Of a DNA stretch of 64,000 bases, positions 1 through 9,240 are shown piece by piece. The notes under the pieces were generated by a model. That model ran no database searches, had not been told where the DNA came from, and saw nothing but the letters and a program-made list of their open reading frames with translations. This stretch comes from Fragilariopsis cylindrus CCMP1102. Taxonomy: Eukaryota > Bacillariophyta > Bacillariophyceae > Bacillariales > Bacillariaceae. The stretch's first letter is position 1. Each line of letters starts with the position of its first letter. The DNA is taken from NCBI GenBank assembly GCA_900095095.1, contig FMBT01000340.1:1-64000 (forward strand). Reading direction: 5' to 3'. Made by a program: the position numbers and the translations under genes.

Positions 1-822
1 TAATTGCTACAGATTGGATACAACGATGGACAAAATTATGTTGTATCCCTGTCGGTAACATTGAAAATAAGAATAATGAGGATGGTTTTAATGCGGATCC
101 CATCCGTGTTTCTTTTTGATTTCGCAATAACATACATTCGGATACCTTTGCCGCCATTAGTTCAACTTTTGCATACTCGTCACACATTGATGATGGTGAT
201 GATGACGATAATGATGCTGATCTAATTTGATGATAATGAGGGAATAAGTCAATACATCATTAGTATTACTACTCGCTGTTGTATTATTCTCATCATCAGT
301 GTTTACTTTTAATTTAGTTATTTCACGTATCAAAGTTTCTTCAATAGCTCTAGTAGATTGAATTGGCATATCTTCACGACGCTGTTGTGGTTGTTCCTTC
401 AATAACGACGACTCATCATTCCCACTTCCACCACCGGATTGACGATAATAATCATTTTGTAAAATACGATCACTACACACCACTAGTTCATGCTGTACTC
501 CTCCTCCTCCTCCTGTTGATTCTGGTGTCATTCTTATCTGACGCATGAAAGCTTTGCTATTATTGGCGGAGGATGGTGTGTACTTCCTGCTAGTATTATT
601 GTTAGGACTATATGCATCGCATCGTACACACTTCACGGATAAAACATTAGGAATAACTTCGACTGTGGATTCCACAATATTCGGTTGTCCATTCCATTCC
701 ATACTGCCATGGTTGTTATTATGATTATTATTATCAACAGTGCTGCTGCCATTCGTTGTTGCACTACTCGTTTTGTTAGGTACCAACAATACACCACGAG
801 GAAATATACCAGAATAGGACAT
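1..822 (-). CDS. ATP23-like M76 family protein with degraded HExxH, C-terminus off the window
   Basis: I read two blocks in different frames. The first (822 to about 270) has a KCVRCD segment, then ELVVCSDRIL, then IEETLIREITKLK. The second (about 215 to 1) reads CDEYAKVELMAAKVSEC and later FVHRCIQSVA. Order and spacing match ATP23, the mitochondrial intermembrane-space metallopeptidase that processes Atp6: C-x-x-C region, VCSNRI, IHELTH, then a C...A..E.RAA..EC block. The HExxH position (313-327) reads REITK, so both zinc-binding histidines are missing. The blocks could be joined by a ~56-nt GT-AG intron (about 203-258), or the gene may be frameshifted. The reading frame is open upstream to about 1000 without an ATG, so the ATG at 822 may not be the true start. 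Either a pseudo-peptidase paralogue or a decaying copy. The match rests on recall of the family, not on a search. Confidence 0.5.
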
Positions 823-1040
823 AGTTGTATTACGTTTCTCAATTAAATCGGTACGTAATCGATCTAAGGCATATAATGCTGGATGGATCGTACTATGCTG
901 ACGATGATTATGTCCACTACCCCAATCTCGACGTAATGGAAATAAAATATCACGCCACAAATGTAGCACAATTCCGATCCAGTGTGGTAATTATTGGATC
1001 ATCATCAGATCCTGCTGTTGTCTTTTCCATTGTAGGTCCT

Positions 1041-1042
<2 letters not shown>

Positions 1043-1077
<35 letters not shown>
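1043..1077. repeat. (GT)n microsatellite
   Basis: About 17 uninterrupted GT dinucleotides just upstream of the ATP23-like frame. It generates spurious Thr-His and Cys-Val open frames. Confidence 0.95.
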
Positions 1078-1080
<3 letters not shown>

Positions 1081-1379
1081 TTTTTTTGCAAACCTGTTTT
1101 TCTTTTCTTCTAGGTTGGGTTTTCGAACTTATGGATTGGATTGGATTGTACTGAAGTACTGATGGCATACAATTACAATGAAGTTTTCCTTAGATTATTA
1201 GATTCTTGCTCATCGCTCCTTGATTTTTCTCTTTCGACTTTACTGACTGACTCCTGCTTCGATTTGAAAGAGTGTGAGCATGATCATGTCCTCCCCGCTA
1301 ACTTAGTTTTAAATATCGGCGATTGAAATATTTTTATTTAGGGGAGCTCTTCATTCATATTGGGGACAGCATAACCTGA

Positions 1380-1962
1380 AACAAGGGAACACGGTGTTCC
1401 CTTGTTTGTCAAACAAGGGAAGAACTTGTTCCCTTGTTTGATAATTAGCATATTGACTAATATAACAGTAATAGAGACATCTGTACTATTACTTTATCTA
1501 TTAGTCTACTATTCGATTTGTAATCCTCCTCTCGTATTCACCTCTTGTGACAATTCAAAAATCTGCCTATGACCAAATTCAACCTGAACTTTTTGTCCTT
1601 ATTAATAGAACCAATATCTATATTTTGTCCTATAAATTTGTATTAAATGGACCTATATTGATGGAGCTTCAATTTATTACATTCCCATTCCCATTAAAGC
1701 TAGGTTTTGTGCGTTACAACAAGGGAATGTTGTTCCCTTGTTTGAAACAAGGGAACAAAGCACGAGGATTTGCACGCAAACAAGGGAATGAATGTTTCCA
1801 TCTTGTTTGATAACCAAAGGAAAACAAGGGAACAAAGTACAAGGATTTGCACGCAAACAAGGGAACACTATTTTAAACAAGGGAACAACATGCGAGGTTT
1901 TGCCCGTTAAAACAAGTTGTTCCCTTGTTTGACAAACAAGGGAATACCATGTTCCCTTGTAT
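1380..1962. repeat. Cluster of ACAAGGGAA palindromic short repeats
   Basis: The core ACAAGGGAA occurs about nine times on the plus strand and its complement TTCCCTTGT about five times, often face to face. At 1381-1407 the arms AACAAGGGAACAC and GTGTTCCCTTGTT form an almost loop-free 13-bp stem. Further units at 1745-1785 and 1823-1865 share a longer block containing GGATTTGCACGCAAACAAGG. There is no coding capacity. It is probably a non-autonomous repeat family or a satellite seed. Confidence 0.85.
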
Positions 1963-2943
1963 CATACCCCTAATACGACTCAAAGAATTATGTCGCCGAA
2001 TAATATTAAAGGCCAGGGACACTCATTCTTCTTTTTTGCGCTTTCTCTTGCTTTATTTAACACCATTACGCGCATTCCTTTCTGTCCCCGAAATTCATTC
2101 ATAGTGTGGCCCTTGACTGCTACAGAACTATTATTGTACACTCAAGCAACTTGAGTTGATATGAGTAGTACTTCAGAAAGACTCAATGCATTGTATATAT
2201 ACTATGTATACACTTCTTTATATTTACACATGTATATAATATGCACTAGTAAAACAATGTGCATTGATTGTTGTGCATTTGTTATAAATCTTTAGATTTG
2301 TTAGTATTATGGTTTCATTCTATGACTTCAAAAGAGAGAGAGCCAGCTGGCATGGTCCCATGATGATATCAGAAAAATTAAGATGAGAGTGATCTATGGG
2401 TGGCACTGTAGTTGGTGACCTAGTTCTGGAGAGAAATTGGTGTATATAATGGTATGGGTGCAGCAGTGGTAGTGTGTATGAGATCATCTAGCGTATGTGA
2501 AGTGAATGCATTACATTGTAGACTAGTGAGCTCTGATGTGTGGGTGGGTGACGGTGACACCTGTCGTGCCAGTACTAGAGGAACTGAGAAGGGTGATGCT
2601 ATGGGTGATGGTGCGGTATATGTATGAGATATTAGAGAGATTTGTTTCATCTTATTCTGTGATTGAATTTTCAATAAAGAACTCAATCAATTAAAGCAAA
2701 GATATGAAAGGAATGAATGAACCCAAATTTTTATGGTGTGGTACTACAGACTGGCATTACATAGTTCTGACATTCTACTAGTTTTCAATTTGTATATATA
2801 AAATTCTTATCTTATATATTAGTATAAATCTACACATTTCTACAGAATCCAGAGTATGAGCTTCGATACTTGACTAAGTAGCAGGGTATTGATAATTTTC
2901 CCCACTTCTTATTATGATCAAGCGTAAAACTTCTTTCAACAAC
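1963..2943. other. Intergenic stretch downstream of the GPCR gene
   Basis: About 1 kb of AT-rich sequence between the palindromic cluster and the 3' end of the GPCR gene. The only frame of any length (2420-2686, minus) is Ser/Thr/Pro-rich and shows no domain. I see no gene here. Confidence 0.6.
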
Positions 2944-5900
2944 TTATGATTTTTCCCCGTCGATGGCTTGCTCAACATCCTTATCACTACTATCTTCCAC
3001 CTCATTGACCCCATCGAAAGTAGTAGAGTTTATGTTCTTTGCTACATTTTCGTCACTGATTTCATCGACGGCACTAAAACTCATCGAGCCGAATAGTCTA
3101 CCTGAGCTTCCGTTCTTGCTCATGTGTCTGGTAAAGTCGGTAGAACTTTTATTTTCACTAATCTCGGCACCACTGTACTTTCCAAGATTACGACTTGCTT
3201 TCATTTGCACGCTTGATCGAATATTCATACTTTGCACTACAGACATCCCTTCTGGAAGGCCTTCGTTCTGAAATTTGATTTTTGGTATAAAAATGAGTGA
3301 TAGTACACCCGTGTCTGTAAGGAAGATAACTCCTGCGATGACAGTATACCGAGCGACTGCAGAACCTTGGACCGCGATTAGAATCGGTATACCAAGAAGT
3401 AGTAACTCGCAAATATATAGTGACGCAAGAGCAACGTATTTTTGTTCCTGGTACCTGTCACTCATGTTTTTAACCTGCCAAAGCAATACGTTGGTAATTA
3501 CCATCAGACAAACATGGATTCCAATAATGGGACCTAGGAAATACCACATCGAAGTACTTGCACATTGTCCGACTGTTTCGATAGTTACAACACCAGAATC
3601 ATCATCGACACTCTTTGTTACTTCACTCCGAACGTACATAAGTGGATCAACAACCTGCCAGGCAATTAGAACAATAAGATCTAGTACCATAAATGCAACA
3701 ATTATTTTGTACATTTCTTTCGCGGTAACCTTTTTCCTCGAAAAGCGACTAGCTGCAGCTGCAACCTTTGTTAATCGATACGATTTAGCCGTTATCGAGG
3801 AATACATTAGAACCCAACCGAGAGAATAGAAGAACGGAATAGCTTGACAACTTCTTGACGCTGCCGCATATGAATCTTCCCCAACATTAGTGTCAGCAAG
3901 GGTAAGCGGAATAATTGCCGAGGTAGACATGATTGCCCCAACGCAAATAAAGAGTAAGAATTCTGGTTGTCCGATTTTTACCACAGAGTCCTCCCTATGA
4001 ATAATCATCCATATAATATAACCGATTGCTAAAGACCAACTAACAATTACGAATAGATACCCCAAAACTTTTAATCCAGTTGGGATTAGATTTGGACTCT
4101 CCTGAACACAGTAGGTCGCTCCACTTTTATCCATGGTACTGCTTCCTATCGGGCATGCAACACATTGCATATATTCATTTTCTACCGCCATGTATGTGTT
4201 GATAGGACACGAGGAGCACTTGTTTCCGAGAAGTGCAGGCTCGGTCTCAATCAATGATTGGTTGACATAATATCCAGGTGCGCACAGAGAAGCACTAGGC
4301 GATGGAATAACGATAGCTGCATCAGCCTGATCGAGTGGTGACATACATGCAAGTACAAATTCCGGTACTACTTCTTCCTCGTTCGTCGCTGCCTTATTGG
4401 CGCCCTCCTCAGCACTATTATTATCGTTGGCTAATGAAATACTTGCACTTGGTTCTATCCATTGCATACCGGCGGCACCTCGTCCACTATTTCGTTGATA
4501 CTCGTTGAATGCAATAGGCCCAAAAATTGTATGTGCATTGAAATTTATCAATGCACGTCGCAATCCTTCGTAATTATTTAAGAATGCATTGTCGACGTCT
4601 GGATAGTCATCAATTCTAAAAAACGATCCAATATAATCTGCAATTAGATTTGGTATGGCGTATGAAACAACATGATCATAATTACCAGCATATCCAAAGT
4701 GTTCGAGTCCATAGTCTAATACATCCTGTCCAGTATCAAAAAATTGATCCGAATATGCAAAGTTTTTATGCCATTGTCCCCCGCCCTGGAAGTATGGAAT
4801 TACATCAGGATTGTTATTTGCCCATGCCCATGTTGCAGTTGTAAACCACGAAAGAGATGGACGACAACCATTTAAACGAATCTTAGATAGGATAGCATCA
4901 GCTTCGCCATCCTTTACGCACGCAAATATTGCAGGAGATAGTTTTTGTTCTTGTCCTTCTATATTATCTATTGATGGTGGACAAAGACGATCGGCAAGAC
5001 CCTCAAGGAAAGGAATATTTTGACTATTGGGGATACCATCCTCATTATCCTCCTCTTCAGTAATACCATCAGGATCATACATAATATCAGTTACATCAAA
5101 ACCTTGTGATGTTGCAACATCAATAACTGATTTACATGTTGAATAGAAGAATTCAGATTTATCACGATATACCACTCTAACTTGTTGATTCGATGTTTTT
5201 TCATTGATAGAATTCAGATGAAATAATAATGTTTGGAGTGCAGGTAATGGATACGTATCACTATTAACATGTATACCAAATACATATGGATTTGTAACAA
5301 CATCCATATAAAAACCAGGTGGACCAACTTGTGATATAACAACCTTACTATGTTTGAGTGCAATTGGTTTATCAGCAGCAGCTGCAGATGAACAACTACC
5401 CAATATGTAATGCGCATTATTAATTGTTTCCAGTACTGAATCCAATAATATACTATGAATTTCACTGTAGGCATCATTACCAATATTCTTTGCATTCCCC
5501 CCAACAATTGATATAAGACGGAACTTGATGTAGTTGTGCTTGTCACGGTTGTATCCAATGGATGTACCATTACCGTCATTATTAGCATTCAGTAATTTAA
5601 CAGCTGTAACAGCTCCATCACGATGATTATTACAATTTGATGGTGTTATCTGTACCAACGTTATCTCTGATGTACTTGTATTGTCGTCGTCATTATCACT
5701 TCGACTTTCACTTGTACCGACACCATCACTATTAGTTGTAGTATCCGTTGATGTCGTCGCTGCAATCATTGCAGAAATAGTTGGCACATTCATCAACGAA
5801 AGTTCTAGATCTAGAGCTGTTTGTTGGGGATCACGAGCAGCAGCAGAATCAGCACCGAAAATACTATCACGAATATCGTATAAAATACATGGTTCAACGA

Positions 5901-6159
5901 TGTCATCGGGTCCATACGTTGACATGTTATAACTAGAATCAGAACACATATCGATACTGGAAAAAGACATATTAGTATTAGTCGATAATTCTTGAGCAGT
6001 CCCCATGCTCGTTTGAATCGAGAATAGGAGTGCAATGAAACAAACTACGATAATTCTGAGATGTCGGCCACCACGACAACGACCTCGGCTACGGCCATCA
6101 CGGTGGTATGTATGATAATATGTGATGCTAGATCTAGGAGGGGCGGTAGACATCATCAT
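2944..6159 (-). CDS. Class C (GABA-B-like) G-protein-coupled receptor
   Basis: Single-exon frame of 1071 aa from an ATG. A basic N-terminus is followed by a hydrophobic signal segment at about residues 33-52. Residues ~150-600 resemble a periplasmic-binding-type extracellular ligand domain. Residues ~635-685 form a Cys-rich ephrin-receptor-like module (CAPGYY, CSSCPINTY, CVACPIGSS). Seven hydrophobic segments follow at ~693-960. The last ends in FIPKIKF, matching the PK-x-x motif at the end of TM7 in class C receptors. The ~110-aa cytoplasmic tail is Ser/Asn/Asp-rich. It should sit in the plasma membrane and couple an extracellular small-molecule signal to G proteins; the ligand cannot be inferred. 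The Cys-rich linker sets it apart from animal GABA-B subunits, which lack one. A CT microsatellite lies just upstream of the start. Confidence 0.87.
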   Translation of the reverse strand: MMMSTAPPRSSITYYHTYHRDGRSRGRCRGGRHLRIIVVCFIALLFSIQTSMGTAQELSTNTNMSFSSIDMCSDSSYNMSTYGPDDIVEPCILYDIRDSIFGADSAAARDPQQTALDLELSLMNVPTISAMIAATTSTDTTTNSDGVGTSESRSDNDDDNTSTSEITLVQITPSNCNNHRDGAVTAVKLLNANNDGNGTSIGYNRDKHNYIKFRLISIVGGNAKNIGNDAYSEIHSILLDSVLETINNAHYILGSCSSAAAADKPIALKHSKVVISQVGPPGFYMDVVTNPYVFGIHVNSDTYPLPALQTLLFHLNSINEKTSNQQVRVVYRDKSEFFYSTCKSVIDVATSQGFDVTDIMYDPDGITEEEDNEDGIPNSQNIPFLEGLADRLCPPSIDNIEGQEQKLSPAIFACVKDGEADAILSKIRLNGCRPSLSWFTTATWAWANNNPDVIPYFQGGGQWHKNFAYSDQFFDTGQDVLDYGLEHFGYAGNYDHVVSYAIPNLIADYIGSFFRIDDYPDVDNAFLNNYEGLRRALINFNAHTIFGPIAFNEYQRNSGRGAAGMQWIEPSASISLANDNNSAEEGANKAATNEEEVVPEFVLACMSPLDQADAAIVIPSPSASLCAPGYYVNQSLIETEPALLGNKCSSCPINTYMAVENEYMQCVACPIGSSTMDKSGATYCVQESPNLIPTGLKVLGYLFVIVSWSLAIGYIIWMIIHREDSVVKIGQPEFLLFICVGAIMSTSAIIPLTLADTNVGEDSYAAASRSCQAIPFFYSLGWVLMYSSITAKSYRLTKVAAAASRFSRKKVTAKEMYKIIVAFMVLDLIVLIAWQVVDPLMYVRSEVTKSVDDDSGVVTIETVGQCASTSMWYFLGPIIGIHVCLMVITNVLLWQVKNMSDRYQEQKYVALASLYICELLLLGIPILIAVQGSAVARYTVIAGVIFLTDTGVLSLIFIPKIKFQNEGLPEGMSVVQSMNIRSSVQMKASRNLGKYSGAEISENKSSTDFTRHMSKNGSSGRLFGSMSFSAVDEISDENVAKNINSTTFDGVNEVEDSSDKDVEQAIDGEKS

Positions 6160-6192
6160 TTTGTTTCGTTTCGTTGATTCTTGACAATTGAA

Positions 6193-6216
6193 CTCTCTCT
6201 CTCTCTCTCTCTCTCT
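6193..6216. repeat. (CT)n tract upstream of the GPCR start
   Basis: Twelve CT units about 35 bp upstream of the GPCR ATG, that is in its probable 5' UTR or promoter (GA-rich on the coding strand). Confidence 0.85.
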
Positions 6217-6605
6217 ATTCCTGCGATGCTCTCTTATTCATTCCACTTTTGCACTCTATGCTTGGTGGGAAGATTGTCGTATGAAGTTGTTAGGATTATG
6301 TGTTGTGTCAGTATTTCGGTTGACTTTTCTTTTGTTTCTTTTCTACAGTTAACGTTGCTGATAATAATGATAAGTGAGTATCACCTGATACGGTACCGGA
6401 TTAATAAAGCCCAAGAAAATTTGAGCATCGACAACTGGAACTTCGAATACTGGAACTTCGATTTTTAGACTAGTATTTAATTAAATACATTTTTTATTTT
6501 TGTGTTTTCAAGGAGCATTCTCTTCCCTTATAAAAAAAAATTAAAAATCATAAAGATTATCCGCCCATTCTTCTTTTTGGTTGACACCACCTTTGGAGAC
6601 CAATA

Positions 6606-6720
6606 ATTATTTTTTACGGGCTTATTACAGCGTAGTCGCGGCTATACAAAGCGATCGGAGCGTATTTTATCTTCATAAGAAAGCGCGTGCCTATGAAAGG
6701 AGGTATGGCCTCAAAATGGG
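6606..6720. repeat. Diverged direct repeat, copy 1
   Basis: Contains TTACAGCGTAG, ATACAAAGCGAT and GGAGCG in the same order as the block at 7380-7490, with both copies followed by GCCTCAAAAT. The two copies are clearly related but diverged. Each is followed by a decayed low-complexity reading frame. Confidence 0.75.
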
Positions 6721-7241
6721 GCGATAAAACCCATTTCGGGGGATATATACCCCCCTCTAAAATGGAGTCAAAAAAGTGGCGCCGTATGCGGCGCCATAAC
6801 CAGAATCCTTTAAACCTTCCTGCTGCTAATGCTGAACCGGCTGCAATTGTTATTGAAGTAGCTGGTCCTGAAGCATCTTCTCCAACTGGTTCTAATTCCA
6901 CAGCACAAGCTGTTGGCGGTGGAGTTATATCTGATGGTGCAGTCTCTGGTCCTCCCAAGAAAATGTTTCTCTCTGCTCATTTTCTATTATAGTTGCATAC
7001 CCGTGTTGGACTCTATGTTGATGAATTGGTCAAGGATGAATTGAACAAGACAATTTTTGCCAATCCTAAATCTGATGATGAACTTACCACTGCAAACCCG
7101 CCTATTGCTGTTCCTGATCCTTATTCTTATTCTTATTCTGTTTCTGGTAATGGTTCTGTTTCTGGTAATGGTTCTGGTGACCCTGATCCAATTCAATTCC
7201 AAGCCCATCAACTCAAATCAATGATATGTTTCCACGTGTAA
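6693..7241 (+). pseudogene. Decayed unknown reading frame with one in-frame TAG
   Basis: From ATG 6693 the frame runs 99 codons, meets a TAG at 6990-6992, and continues in the same frame for another 82 codons to 7241 (HTRVGLYVDELVKDELN and a Ser/Tyr/Gly-rich tail). The product is not recognised. Inside it, 6735-6755 (GGGGGATATATACCCCCC) and 6777-6796 (GGCGCC arms around TATG) are strong hairpins, which suggests element-derived DNA rather than a host gene. A related Ser-rich frame with its own in-frame TAG follows at 7491-7723. Confidence 0.4.
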
Positions 7242-7249
7242 TACAAGGG

Positions 7250-7360
7250 GGGTTGCGTTGATTCATGCAATATCTTAATATTTTGAGTATTTAAACAACA
7301 AATATTACACATTTACACCTGCCAGGTTCAATTCTTGCAGATTTTCCCAGGGGGCTCTTC
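7250..7360 (+). repeat. Dispersed repeat with a Pol III B-box-like motif, copy 1
   Basis: Contains TATTTTGAGTATTTAAACAA, then TATTACAC, then GCCAGGTTCAATTC. The same order (TATTTTGAGTATATAAACAA, TATTACACTTGCC, GGTTTGATTCCC) occurs on the minus strand at 62095-62210. The GGTTCAATTC core resembles a B box, so a tRNA-derived SINE remnant is possible; I cannot fold a tRNA from it. Confidence 0.45.
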
Positions 7361-7377
7361 CATGGGCTCTTCCGTAA

Positions 7378-7490
7378 TTACTTTTTATGAGCTTACTACA
7401 GCGTAGGTGCAGCCCATACAAAGCGATTGGAGCGCATGCCTATAAAGGGGGGGGGGGGGGGGTATACAGCCATACAGCCTCAAAATTCTG
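7378..7490. repeat. Diverged direct repeat, copy 2, with poly-G tract
   Basis: Second copy of the block at 6606-6720. It includes a run of 16 G at 7447-7462. Confidence 0.75.
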
Positions 7491-7723
7491 GTTCTGGTTC
7501 TAGTTTGAGTTTGAGTTTGAGTTTGAGTTCTAGTTCTAGTTCTAGTTCTAGTTCTAGTTCTACTTAGTGTTCTAGTTCTAGTTCAAGTTCAAGTTCTAGA
7601 TTCAATTCTGATTCTGATTTCATCATTGCTGTTGCTGTTGAAGAAGCATCTCCTAACTGCAAGCACAAAGCAGTTGGTCCTCTTATGCCCACCCGCAATT
7701 TGCGCAGCCAAAGAAAGAAATAG
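7491..7723 (+). pseudogene. Ser-rich decayed frame, related to the one at 6693
   Basis: A hexamer tract (TCTAGT / TTGAGT units, 7500-7562) encodes a Ser/Leu run, then TAG at 7565-7567. The same frame continues as SDSDFIIAVAVEEASP...KAVGPLMPTRNLRSQRKK to a stop at 7721-7723. The IAVAVEEASP and KAVGP segments recall IVIEVAGPEASSP and QAVGG in the preceding decayed frame, so the two are probably duplicates. Confidence 0.35.
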
Positions 7724-8055
7724 TACAAAAATGCAGCCAAATAAATAAATCAAAAGATAAACAACAGGATAGTAATAGTAATATGATACACAATATTATA
7801 GATATTAACGTTACATTTTCCTCTCTATAAATACTCTAGTTATATATGGCGTGTTCCGGCTCAACGCTGCGCGGATTTGGATACTGTGTTACAAAATCCG
7901 GTCCGCGTACAGACCGTTTTATTCCTACAACACGCGCTATGCAGTGAAGTACCATTTTTTTCTACGAATTGTTTTTGTATGGGGGCTACTCAAACCCTCT
8001 ACACGACCTAGCCCACACAAATCTATGAATTCCAGCTTAATGTGTGGACTAGGTA

Positions 8056-8490
8056 ATGGATGGTCTCTTATGCTACTACCGCTCTTGTCTTAGTCACTTG
8101 GCTCTTGTCTTTGTCACTTGGCTCGTAGTTTATACCTTAAGAGAAGAAAAGACGCGTTTCGCTTCTATCTTGCACCTCCTCAGCGTACACTCCGATGCGT
8201 CACTTCGATGCCGATGCGTCCGTCGACTTGTATGTGCAATGTACAGTAACTAGAAGCGATTCGAAATGGCTAGTCTCTTATGCTACTACCACTCTTGTCT
8301 TAGTCACTTGGCTCCTGTCTTATGCACCTCTCTTGTATTAGATTAAGAGAAGAAAAAACGCGTTTCGCTTCTATCAAGCGCACCAACAGAGCGTACACTC
8401 CGATGCGTCACTCCGTCGTAATTGCTGTATGTGTTATCGAGTGTAATTAGAACCAGTTCAAAATGGCTTGTCTCTTATGCTACCCCAGCC
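8056..8490 (+). repeat. ~210-bp tandem repeat inside the TIR element
   Basis: Units begin near 8059, 8268 and 8467 with GTCTCTTATGCTAC and share CACTTGGCTC, GAGAAGAAAA, ACGCGTTTCGCTTCTATC and CGTACACTCCGATGCGTCAC. The third unit is cut short. Confidence 0.85.
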
Positions 8491-8541
8491 TGGTATGTGT
8501 TAGGTTGGTTGGTTGGAGTTGGTTGGTTGGTTGATTGTTTA

Positions 8542-8662
8542 TTTGCTTTCTTGAGAATTTTGTTTCGTGTCGTTCTTGACAAGTACAACGATAAAGTGAT
8601 GTAATTAGTTACTTCAACGTTGTTGTCAAGAACGACACGAAAAAAATTCTCAAGAAAGCAAA
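8542..8662. repeat. Long hairpin inside the TIR element
   Basis: Arms 8542-8580 and 8625-8662 are near-perfect complements (TTTGCTTTCTTGAGAATT ... TTCGTGTCGTTCTTGAC). They would fold into a ~38-bp stem with a ~44-nt loop. The same arm sequence recurs at 62868-62925. Confidence 0.85.
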
Positions 8663-8905
8663 CTTGTGATTGAATTGCCAGTTCCAGGTGGAACCCCGTC
8701 AAGAATATGCGTTCACTCAAAGCCATTCATTCTGCGTTATAATTATCTTGTGAATCAAAAAAATTGAGTCCTGTAAGCATATGAAATGCAGCGTTGAGCC
8801 GGAACGCGCCATATCAGTCATCACCACCCTTTCCGCCCTATCTATATCCTCAATGTACTGTGCTGGTTAGTGAATCACTGCATATTTGGTGGTATATGCT
8901 ATGCA

Positions 8906-9240
8906 CCCCCCCCCCCCCCCCCCTTTTTTTTTTCTACTCAAAACTATACACAGCTTCTATACTATGAATCTATATAATATGAATTTACACCTCTACTGTT
9001 TTGCTGGTGGTGCAATTAGATGATGATGTTCCATGTGTCCAATAGTTTTGGAGGGCTGATGGTTCATAAGGGAGGTGGTCACACATTGTTTTCAAATTTT
9101 GATGAATAATTGGTTATTTTATGCTTATTTTTGGTGTAGGTATGTGTGCACCCCATTCCTATTCAACTACACAAAATGTATAGTATGAATTTACTTCACT
9201 ACTGTTTTGTTGGTGCAATTAGATGATGATGTTAGAGCAA
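8906..9240 (+). repeat. Homopolymer tract and imperfect direct duplication
   Basis: Eighteen C (8906-8923) are followed by ten T. The block with TATGAATTTAC, CTACTGTTTTG, TGGTGCAATTAGATGATGATG (about 8975-9033) recurs at about 9180-9230, preceded in both by a GTGCACCCC- or GCACCCC-type run. This looks like a local duplication of ~200 bp. Confidence 0.7.

Larger units (their letters stand above)
7847..8811. mobile_element. 965-bp non-autonomous TIR element
   Basis: The ends are 24-bp inverted repeats with a single mismatch, starting TGGCG(T/C)GTTCCGGCTC (7847-7870 and complement of 8788-8811). TA lies on both sides (7845-7846 and 8812-8813), compatible with a TA target-site duplication as in Tc1/mariner-type elements. 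There is no transposase. The interior holds two-plus tandem units of ~210 bp and a long hairpin. A partial related copy lies at 62789-62935. Confidence 0.85.

Noticed and set aside
157-300. His-rich tail HHYRHHHHHQ on the ATP23-like frame
   Set aside because: Microsatellite translation in the frame not used downstream; the conserved CDEYAKVELMAAK block is in another frame.
950-1168. Open frame with a Thr-His run on the minus strand
   Set aside because: It is a translation of the (GT)n microsatellite with no ATG and no domain.
3275-3829. 184-aa plus-strand frame inside the GPCR gene
   Set aside because: Antisense shadow of the receptor's membrane domain; its composition follows the complementary codons.
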